Assembly: GCF_932526225.1 (NCBI RefSeq)
Contig: NC_064044.1
Span: 9,868,050 to 9,932,049 of the forward strand
Length of the DNA: 64,000 nucleotides
From: Nematostella vectensis
Taxonomy: Eukaryota; Cnidaria; Anthozoa; Actiniaria; Edwardsiidae
Direction of reading: 5' to 3'
How positions within the stretch are numbered: the first letter of the stretch is position 1; each line of letters begins with the position of its first letter. The translations under genes were made by a program, and so were the position numbers. Positions 52,001 to 56,115 of this stretch are shown piece by piece. The notes below the pieces were generated by a model, which worked only from the letters and a program-made list of their open reading frames with translations, was not told where the DNA came from and did not search any database.

Positions 52001-55000
52001 TCATTTTGTTTTTTTAACCTAGTGTGCTACTGATCTATAGTGATAAGAAGTTATCTTACTTGTCTGACCATATGCAAGGATAAAGTCATTGTATTATTCT
52101 CCCTCCCTGGGGAGTATAGTATAGTAATATGAACTTATCTCACCTGTCTGGCCATATGCAAAGAAACATTCTAACCCCCCCTCCCTCTCCCTATGGAGTT
52201 TGATTATAGTGTTAAAAAATATATCTTGCCTGTCTGGTCATATGCAAATATACAGGTATTGTACCCCCACCCCTCCCTAGGGAGTTTGATAATAGGGTTA
52301 AAAAACATACCTTGCCTGTCTGTTTATATGCAAAGATACAGGCATTGTACCCCCACCCCTCCCTAGGGAGTTTGATAATAGGGTTAAAAAACATACCTTG
52401 CCTGTCTGGTCATATGCAAAGATACAGGCATTGTACCCCCACCCCTCCCTAGGGAGTTTGATAATAGGGTTAAAAAACATACCTTGCCTGTCTGGTCATA
52501 TGCAAAGATACAGGCATTGTACCCCCACCCCTCCCTAGGGAGTTTGATAATAGGGTTAAAAAACATACCTTGCCTGTCTGGTCATATGCAAAGATACAGG
52601 CATTGTACCCCCTGCCCCTCCCTAGGGAGTTTAATAATAGGGTTAAGAAACATACCTTGCCTGTCTGTTTATATGCAAAGATACAGGTATTGTACCCCCT
52701 GCCCCTCCCTGGGGAGTTTGAGTAAAATAATAAGAACTTATCGTACCTGTCTGGCCATATGCAAATATACAGGCATTGTATCCCTCAAATGCATTCTCCA
52801 ATACGTCTGAGCCCAAGCACTCATAGACCTTATCTTGTGCTACAGATATTACATAAGGAGCTATTAGTGTTGCACTCGTAATGTAATACTACATTACCCT
52901 AGGAAATATCTTAGCTTGTGCTGATCATGTAATGCAATACTACAGTAAGAGATAATGCTTGCTTTACACATAAAAGTGATATCCTATTAAATCCTATCAC
53001 TATTACTCTAAGCAGCATTTTTCTTTGTGAGCCAGCAAAATATAGCATGGCCATGATAAAGTCATGTTCATTTTAAATTGCAGACCTCGCTCTTGGATTT
53101 TGTAACAGAAGAACTTTAGATTTGTGCATTTAATCCCTGAACTTGCAAACTCAGAAAATCTATGGATGACCATTTGCTACACCTGTTAGTAGATGGTCGT
53201 TGAGATTAATGCGATATAAATTAACTGTAAAAGGGGAAAAGAACTTGTTAAAGAAGCTTCTAAGGGAGAAGGAATTTACAAAACCTCTCAGCAACATAAT
53301 TTGGACTCATATTTCCTTACAAAATGAAAACAGAAAATTAGGTAGGTAGGCTCTAGCATGTTTGATGTGTTTTGGAAATATAAAGTGACAGATGTCCTAG
53401 AGAACTGAGCATGAGCTAGTGGTCCATCTGCAAAGATGTCATAATGACTTATCCACAAATATAGATGCATTTAAGTAATACAGCATAGAGTGAGCCATCT
53501 TTGTGGGAATATAACCCCACAGCAGGGGAAAATAAACAGTATAAAATTACCTGCAAATTTAGTTTTGGCTGCATCAATTGACCAGAAACAATGATCAAAT
53601 GCAAAGTTCTGCAAGAAAAAATAGCAATTTATTGCTGAATTAGATATGATGTCAATACTGGAAGAAATAGTTAAGTGAGAAAACTAAAGAGACAAATCAA
53701 AATACAATAAAAGGCAATAATACTTTATGAGACTCTTAAGTTCAAAAATCTTAAATGAAACAAAATTACTTTGATACAGGATATGCAAAATACATGGAAC
53801 CTAGTAAGTGTATTATTTTGTAATTAAATGGCTTTTACATGCATGTTAATGTGTGTATGTAGTTGAATGGTTTTATTCCAGTTGTGATTGTATTAGCTGT
53901 GTCTCCATGGCTGAATAAATAATCCTATATAAATTAGCACTCCATCGTATATTCCAGACTAGTTGTTGAAATTGCATGTCACGTCGAAGACAAGACTGCA
54001 CAGAGGAAGTTTAATTTCCACATGTACCATCCTCACCTTGGCCTGTTTTCTGCATTGTCAATACAACCAGAGAAGAGACATGAAATAAAAAAAAAAAACA
54101 TCATCGTCAACAAACAATAATCTTTTGGACAAAAATGGCACAAAGGTCATGCCTTGATGCTATTATTCAAGAACCTTTCAAGTATTCCATTCAAATACAG
54201 CGAAAAGACGTTTGTTTATTTTGAGTTGATGGTCTTATATTCGGATCGAAGTGTGTGCAAATAGTCTTCAACTCTCTAACACAATACAAAACCACAGGGG
54301 CATCAGACAGCCGTAAACACGCCATTGAAAGCAGAGATTTGGCACTCTATCTAACGGCATCTAAGAACAAGAATTAATTTTTTGATATTGCATGAATAAA
54401 TCGAGTTGATAAACAACCACAGGGCGCAGTGGTATTATAACTATTGTATGAAAACCAATTGCGGTTTCGATGCTATGAGCCGGTAATCTATCGAATCCGG
54501 GATTCGAAATGAATCATAAACCATTAAAAGGAGATATTTTTCTCTCATTGCCAAAAGCACTCAATCAAGCACACATTACATACTCTCTCCCGACTAATCA
54601 ACTATCAGGGTCGTTTTCTATTTTGAACGTTGAAGGTGAAATAATAGTTCAATACAATCATTAATAAAAACAACCGGTAGACTTCTTTGAAATATCTATT
54701 AAACCCTCATCACCTTTCTTCAGGTCAGAATAAACGATTTCAAGGTGGATTCATGAATGAAAGACAGACAATCACTATATTTTGGTTTATCTATATTTTT
54801 GTAACATGTGTATGTCTCCCTATGTCTGAAGCTTGTATTAAATCGCCGACAGCACAATTTTTGATATCGGACTACCTCGGCGTGAAATATACTAAGTGGT
54901 GGATTCCTAGCACAATCCTATCGTTCACCGAGATAAAAGAATTACATTCTAGCCTTTGAAGAGTGGCAGATTTATCCATAAATGTCACATTACATTTTAA

Positions 55001-55513
55001 TACCAGCCAAGGGCGATGTGAGTGAAGTAAAAAATAAAACAACATCGACGTTTGATGGGTGAAAATCTCAAGAGAAGTGCACGGTGAGAGTGAAGTACGT
55101 AATCTATCCCAGCGTGGAGTAGCCTTCTTCTTTGAAATTACTCTATCTGCTTACTAGCCAAACCAATAAATTAAAGGATGAAATAAAAAAAACAGAATTT
55201 AGGTGTAAAAATGGATGTAAATAATCCGGGTTTGGGCATCTGTGATGTCTGTGTGGTCACATTTGAATCGATGAAATGTACTTATACCTGTCGTTCCCTC
55301 TAGAAGGAAGCAGAATTGTCTGATTTTCCTCCATGTCTACGACGACCTTGGATCCCAGATCTATTTCTGTAAATTTGACGATAAAAGAAACATCAGTTCC
55401 AAAAGCGATTTTTTTTTCTTCAAATTTTCACAACACTTGTTATGTGTACATTTCTACGAACCTCGACGATTCAGAGGCCGAACGCGTACGGCCACTTTCA
55501 CCTTCGAGCCCAT
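18523..55513 (-). CDS. KIF13B: Kinesin-3 motor protein, KIF13B/Khc-73 type (37 exons placed)
   Basis: The product is a plus-end-directed microtubule motor of the kinesin-3 family. Domains in order: motor (about residues 1-355), FHA (about 450-560), coiled coil, KIF1B/MBS-like stalk (about 700-1300), long disordered linker (about 1390-1945) and C-terminal CAP-Gly (about 1915-1990). The CAP-Gly identifies the KIF13B/Khc-73 branch. Exons, minus strand: 55462-55513, 55288-55366, 53551-53608, 52747-52839, 47275-47366, 46310-46398, 45438-45525, 42775-42909, 42127-42285, 41295-41369, 40504-40656, 39653-39844, 39165-39299, 38166-38302, 37496-37686, 37029-37085, 36429-36681, 35878-35938, 35667-35760, 35097-35188, 33261-33392, 33042-33081, 31639-31949, 30971-31128, 30277-30570, 29869-29951, 29639-29768, 29085-29140, 28252-28370, 27881-27976, 27293-27409, 26917-26956, 25792-25944, 24428-24508, 22868-22939, 20119-21790, 18523-18920. 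Phases agree except at exons 2/3 and 31/32, where a microexon is probably missing. About 2,080 residues, longer than vertebrate KIF13B (about 1,830) because of the linker exon. Confidence 0.93.
18996..19170. mobile_element. MITE-like element, CACCAGTTTACTTC family, copy 2 (truncated)
   Basis: It begins CTTAAAGCTGCATTGTCACC then AGTTTACTTCCGGAGG and shares ACAGGCCA and CCAATAAACACACTGC with the copy at 36149-36372. The right terminus is not recognisable. It lies in the last KIF13B intron. Confidence 0.6.
19714..19970. repeat. Dispersed ~255-bp repeat, inverted partner at 29365-29630
   Basis: This block matches the reverse complement of 29365-29630 over nearly its whole length, for example CTCAATATATAAGCTTAAGA, AGTATGAATTCTCC on the complement, and ATATCTCGAAGACGAATC. 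No coding capacity or clear terminal repeats. Probably a non-autonomous mobile element, family unknown. Confidence 0.7.
20119..21790 (-). CDS. KIF13B: KIF13B exon 36: 557-codon disordered linker plus start of CAP-Gly
   Basis: A single large exon follows acceptor TTTATAG and ends at a GTACGT donor in phase 1. Most of it is low-complexity, rich in Ser, Thr, Pro, Asp and Glu, with short motifs [15 protein letters not shown] and [15 protein letters not shown], and a run of imperfect T/S-P-E-V repeats at about 20390-20740. The last 35 codons open the CAP-Gly domain: [20 protein letters not shown], then [19 protein letters not shown]. Reading frames seen on the opposite strand are shadows of this exon. 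Confidence 0.92.
21830..22090. repeat. ~21-bp tandem repeat in KIF13B intron 35
   Basis: The unit CCTAACCAGATTAAACATGAT recurs about twelve times with moderate divergence. Open frames on both strands come from the period being a multiple of three. Confidence 0.85.
22868..27409 (-). CDS. KIF13B: KIF13B exons 31-35: end of stalk and basic region
   Basis: Exon 31 reads [20 protein letters not shown], exon 32 [13 protein letters not shown], exon 33 an acidic segment ([20 protein letters not shown]) ending [13 protein letters not shown], exon 34 [20 protein letters not shown], and exon 35 a Ser/Pro segment. These blocks follow the family order. Exon 32 needs two carried bases but exon 31 ends in phase 0, so a microexon (length 2 modulo 3) between 26957 and 27292 is expected. 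The exon 33 tail has been amplified in the next intron. Confidence 0.83.
23744..23964. mobile_element. MITE with AGTCAAATCACACT terminal inverted repeats
   Basis: AGTCAAATCACACT at the left is mirrored exactly by AGTGTGATTTGACT at the right. Inside, a ~41-bp segment with GATTTGTATAACCAAAAC and GTCATGGCAGTCATTTAG is tandemly duplicated. 221 bp, non-coding. Confidence 0.85.
24140..24350. mobile_element. MITE-like element, GCGACGCGCGCT..GTGGCC family, copy 1
   Basis: The left end has ACGCGCGCTACCGTGG and the right end CCACGGCAGCGCGCGTCGCA. The same ends define the element at 28786-29031. Interior sequences share GATTGACATG and GCCAATMAGAATGC-like words. Confidence 0.65.
24515..24790. repeat. 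~17-bp degenerate tandem repeat (GAGTACACGGGTATCAA)
   Basis: About fifteen copies of a GTACACGG(G/A)TATCAA-type unit follow KIF13B exon 34 on its upstream side. Confidence 0.85.
25105..25790. repeat. ~98-bp tandem array built from the tail and donor of KIF13B exon 33
   Basis: Six clear units and one degenerate one lie immediately downstream (gene direction) of exon 33. Each contains, on the minus strand, the last ~45 bases of the exon (encoding [13 protein letters not shown]), its GTAGGT donor and about 50 bases of intron. Donor-equivalent positions recur near 25200, 25300, 25395, 25495, 25595 and 25695, and the functional one is at 25791. Confidence 0.93.
25990..26680. repeat. Interrupted (ATC/ACC)n microsatellite
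   Basis: About 690 bp of CAT/CAC/ATC trinucleotides with CGT interruptions and an ~30-bp higher-order unit (ACCATCACCACTATCATCACC). Long isoleucine/threonine or valine/methionine frames here are artefacts. Confidence 0.95.
27440..27795. repeat. ~31-bp degenerate tandem repeat (AGCTTAAGACAGGACCAGATCAAATC)
   Basis: About eleven divergent copies of a unit with the core ACAGGACCAGATCAAATC lie in the intron between KIF13B exons 30 and 31. Confidence 0.85.
27881..37085 (-). CDS. KIF13B: KIF13B exons 16-30: coiled coil and KIF1B/MBS-type stalk
   Basis: Exons 16-17 encode a coiled coil ([19 protein letters not shown]) and a Ser/Tyr-rich segment. Exons 18-30 match the conserved kinesin-3 stalk: [18 protein letters not shown] (exon 20), [18 protein letters not shown] (21), an acidic patch [20 protein letters not shown] (23), [18 protein letters not shown] and [18 protein letters not shown] (25), [11 protein letters not shown] (26), [20 protein letters not shown] (27), [10 protein letters not shown] (28) and [19 protein letters not shown] (30). 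This region is the MAGUK-binding stalk in vertebrate KIF13B; that role here is inferred. For exon 25, donor GTGGGT at 30276 keeps the frame into exon 26, whereas GTATCT at 30272 does not. Confidence 0.9.
28786..29031. mobile_element. MITE-like element, GCGACGCGCGCT..GTGGCC family, copy 2
   Basis: TGCGACGCGCGCTAACGTGG at the left is mirrored by CCACGGTAGCACGCGTCGCA at the right. 246 bp, non-coding, in the intron between KIF13B exons 28 and 29. Confidence 0.8.
29365..29630. repeat. Dispersed ~255-bp repeat, inverted partner of 19714-19970
   Basis: Reverse-complement match to 19714-19970 as described there. It ends just short of the donor of KIF13B exon 27. Confidence 0.7.
29957..30200. repeat. 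~94-bp duplication in the intron upstream of KIF13B exon 26
   Basis: ACCAAGTAAGACATRAGTAG followed by CAGTTAACCCTATACCAGCC occurs twice in full and again in eroded form. The first unit abuts the exon 26 acceptor, but exon sequence itself is not copied. Confidence 0.8.
31248..31582. mobile_element. MITE with CAGGCCCGTACCCAG ends, inserted in a CAT/CAC microsatellite
   Basis: CAGGCCCGTACCCAG at the left is mirrored by CTGGGTATGGGCCTG at the right. The element is 335 bp and is flanked on both sides by ATCAC inside a CAT-rich microsatellite. It contains poly-G stretches and matches the reverse complement of 56544-56860. Confidence 0.85.
32165..32335 (-). mobile_element. tRNA-derived SINE-like sequence
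   Basis: On the minus strand, GTCTGGCGCGATAGCTCAGT is followed by GGTTTTGCTTCTCAAGCAAG and GGGTTCGAAATTAG. TAGCTCAGTGG (complement of 32310-32320) matches an A box and GGGTTCGAAAT (complement of 32255-32265) a B box, the internal RNA polymerase III promoter. The acceptor stem does not close as in a functional tRNA, so I read it as the tRNA-like head of a SINE, not a tRNA gene. It is in KIF13B intron 22. Confidence 0.65.
33425..34830. repeat. 30-bp minisatellite next to KIF13B exon 21 (about 46 copies)
   Basis: The unit ACAATAAAGCTAACAAATAG plus GCGGTATCAT repeats with three common variants (TAAC/TGAC, ATCAT/ATTAT, GGCATCTTAT). It begins some 30 bp beyond the exon 21 acceptor. The period of ten codons yields repetitive frames ([10 protein letters not shown]), which I do not call as a gene. 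Confidence 0.96.
35820..35896. repeat. 52-bp-offset duplication of the KIF13B exon 18 tail and donor
   Basis: The 25-bp string TATTACCTGTAATGTGACAG plus CAAAA occurs at 35820-35844 and at 35872-35896. The second is the true exon end and donor; the first lies 52 bp further into the intron beside an A run. Confidence 0.9.
36149..36372. mobile_element. MITE, CACCAGTTTACTTC family, copy 3 (most complete)
   Basis: ATTGTCACCAGTTTACTTCC at the left is mirrored by GAAGTAAACTGGTGAAAATG at the right. 224 bp, non-coding, in the intron between KIF13B exons 17 and 18. Confidence 0.8.
37406..37543. repeat. 82-bp-offset duplication of the KIF13B exon 15 tail and donor
   Basis: CCTGTTGCGCGGACATG appears at 37441-37457 and 37523-37539, and the flanking sequence down to the donor is recognisable in both. 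On the minus strand the copy still reads [13 protein letters not shown], compared with [14 protein letters not shown] in the exon. Confidence 0.9.
37496..39844 (-). CDS. KIF13B: KIF13B exons 12-15: neck coiled coil and FHA domain
   Basis: Exon 12 encodes a charged coiled coil ([17 protein letters not shown] onward), the kinesin-3 neck region. Exons 13-15 form the FHA domain: [20 protein letters not shown], then [35 protein letters not shown] and the [20 protein letters not shown] core, ending [13 protein letters not shown]. In kinesin-3 proteins the FHA binds partners and controls autoinhibition. Tails of exons 12 and 15 are each duplicated once in the following intron. Confidence 0.9.
38430..39050. 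repeat. ~24-35-bp degenerate repeat (ACATTGGTGGAGAACC)
   Basis: About eighteen divergent units with the core CATTGGTGGAGAACC lie between KIF13B exons 13 and 14. Confidence 0.8.
39545..39710. repeat. 86-bp tandem duplication of the KIF13B exon 12 tail and donor
   Basis: ACTCACTTGCTGTATC and TCCCAAGACATTGTACATTC recur at an offset of 86 bp. The copy at 39545-39625 includes the donor and about 60 exonic bases. The unit at 39639-39710 is the functional exon end. Confidence 0.92.
40504..55513 (-). CDS. KIF13B: KIF13B exons 1-11: kinesin motor domain
   Basis: Exon 1 opens [17 protein letters not shown], the beta1 strand and RVRP motif of N-terminal kinesins. Exon 3 reads [11 protein letters not shown]. 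Exon 4 ends and exon 5 begins inside the nucleotide-binding P-loop, giving [13 protein letters not shown] across the junction. Exon 8 carries switch I (MNTESSRSH), exon 9 switch II ([10 protein letters not shown]) and the alpha4 region ([19 protein letters not shown]), exon 10 [11 protein letters not shown], and exon 11 [12 protein letters not shown] and the end of the motor core ([15 protein letters not shown]). All catalytic motifs are intact, so the motor should hydrolyse ATP. A phase mismatch between exons 2 (phase 2) and 3 (phase 0) implies a short unplaced exon at the position of the family's variable loop. Confidence 0.93.
42295..42665. repeat. ~27-bp degenerate repeat (AATAACACAGGGTGTGGTCTTAA)
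   Basis: About thirteen divergent copies of GTGAATAACACAGGGTGTG-type units occupy the intron between KIF13B exons 8 and 9. Confidence 0.85.
43200..43730. repeat. 23-bp minisatellite (about 22 copies)
   Basis: The unit CCATGAGTATGGTTTTCTGT plus AAG repeats with very few changes. Because 23 is not a multiple of three, all minus-strand frames stay open with a 23-residue period; these are not genes. Confidence 0.97.
43797..44655. repeat. 27-bp minisatellite, very homogeneous (about 31 copies)
   Basis: The unit TTTAGGCTGAACACTCACAG plus CATATTA repeats with only an occasional CATTTTA variant. It produces a 298-residue frame of FRLNTHSIL repeats on the plus strand. There is no protein-like start, signal or flanking exon, and it lies inside KIF13B intron 7, so I call it repeat only. 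Confidence 0.97.
44665..45253. mobile_element. 589-bp non-autonomous element, CAGGGCTTCTGGAATTACGC ends
   Basis: CAGGGCTTCTGGAATTACGC at the left is the exact inverse of GCGTAATTCCAGAAGCCCTG at the right. The interior contains many ATTACGCG words, clustered near both ends, and no transposase. It directly follows the 27-bp array. Confidence 0.88.
45988..46145. repeat. Compound microsatellite (AAAG)n(GGAG)n(GGAC)n(GATA)n
   Basis: Four tetranucleotide tracts follow each other without spacer. Lys/Arg/Gly and Pro/Ser frames here are artefacts. Confidence 0.97.
46779..46807. repeat. 29-bp exact copy of the KIF13B exon 6 end and donor
   Basis: GCTTTCTCTTACCCTCTAGG plus ACAGAGCAA at 46779-46807 is identical to 46298-46326, which spans the last 16 bases of exon 6 and its GTAAGA donor. 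This copy lies in the preceding intron. Confidence 0.85.
47842..47917. repeat. Orphan unit of the exon 4-derived array, left of the transposon
   Basis: ACCTGTCTGTCTATATGCAAAGATACAGCATT resembles units of the 52050-52745 array, from which it is separated by the transposon. Together with the first bases right of the element it restores one unit of about 86 bp. Confidence 0.8.
47922..52038 (+). mobile_element. ~4.1 kb DNA transposon with terminal inverted repeats and TATA target duplication
   Basis: GATCAGTAGCACA just right of TATA at the left end is mirrored by TGTGCTACTGATC just left of TATA at the right end; the match extends through the duplicated TATA. The element splits an 86-bp minisatellite unit, which confirms insertion and supports a 4-bp duplication. 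It carries a decayed transposase gene on the plus strand, opposite to KIF13B. The left subterminal region has an 18-bp perfect palindrome at 48134-48151 (AATGTAACGCGTTACATT) and related GTAACG/CGTTAC pairs near 48346 and at 48765-48778. The superfamily is uncertain; a 4-bp duplication would be compatible with Sola-type elements, among others. Confidence 0.85.
49004..51795 (+). pseudogene. Decayed DDE-type transposase gene of the 4.1 kb element
   Basis: Open segments at 49004-49297, 49343-49795, 49886-50989 and 50809-51795 together look like one transposase broken by frameshifts and stops. The N terminus is very basic (Lys/Arg-rich). The middle has [20 protein letters not shown] and [19 protein letters not shown], and a Cys/His cluster ([20 protein letters not shown]) suggests zinc binding. 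The catalytic region shows [20 protein letters not shown] and later [19 protein letters not shown] and [19 protein letters not shown], where acidic residues could form a DDE triad. Breaks: a frameshift pair near 49290 and 49340, tandem TGA TGA at 49793-49798 and a frameshift near 50785. It is inactive as it stands. Confidence 0.82.
52050..52745. repeat. ~86-bp tandem array built from the tail and donor of KIF13B exon 4 (P-loop exon)
   Basis: Eight units follow exon 4 in gene direction. On the minus strand each carries a copy of the exon end ([13 protein letters not shown], against [13 protein letters not shown] in the exon), a donor-like GTATG or GTAAG, and intron sequence with CCTCCCTAGGGAG. 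The four central units are almost identical and the outer ones diverged. The glycine-to-aspartate change is in most units, showing that a mutated copy was amplified. Confidence 0.94.
53609..55287. other. KIF13B intron 2, no certain feature
   Basis: This intron should hold a short unplaced exon. I could not identify it with confidence. A plus-strand frame at 54687-54959 has a hydrophobic stretch but no supporting signals. Confidence 0.4.
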
Positions 55514-56115
55514 TTCGGATGGAATGAAATCAAATTCTAACTAACATCAGAGGTAATTACGGACCAAAGGTGTTGTTAACGGTTTGTATCATGTTTGAGA
55601 GACGATTTCCAGCGGTTTACGCGTTGACCGGCAGTCTTGCTCGCATCCACACATGTTCACCGCACCGCCATTTCCTTTGAAGACGAGCACATCCGGGAAC
55701 CTCACTCGAGAACCCGCGGGATAGAATCCCAAATACGGTGAGGGTGGGTGACAAAACTACTTCCGGTTTTTACTTGGAACAGTCAGCTAAGACGATACAT
55801 AAGCGATATTTAAAAAAAAAATGGCCTTGTAATAGAGATAAACGAAAAATTGATTATAACAACAAGCATAATGCGTTTTCTTTCCCGACAAAATTTTATT
55901 TTTTTTATTTTTTAGATGACGTCATTTGCTGATTTCGTGGCCCAATTGTATGAATGCTGGCCAGCATATCAATAACATAACGGCTCACGAATTGTAGTAG
56001 TACAAAAAAACATACAGACTTGGAATGGTAAACTACAAACCTCAAAGTGTTTCAAGCAAATGATCTCAAGCGAGAAAACGTACGGACTTTGGGATGAAAT
56101 AGGCGCAGTGGCGAA
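55514..56115. promoter_or_regulatory. Divergent promoter region between KIF13B and the membrane collagen
   Basis: The two start codons are 602 bp apart and face away from each other. A consensus ETS site, ACCGGAAGT on the minus strand, lies at 55759-55767, and an ACCGCCATTTCC word (YY1-like core) at about 55663-55675. No TATA box is obvious. Shared regulation is inferred from spacing only. Confidence 0.45.

Noticed and set aside
54687-54959. Plus-strand 90-residue frame with a hydrophobic segment, possible secreted peptide
   Set aside because: It lies in KIF13B intron 2 with no splice partners, no family similarity and AT-rich composition; one hydrophobic stretch is not enough.
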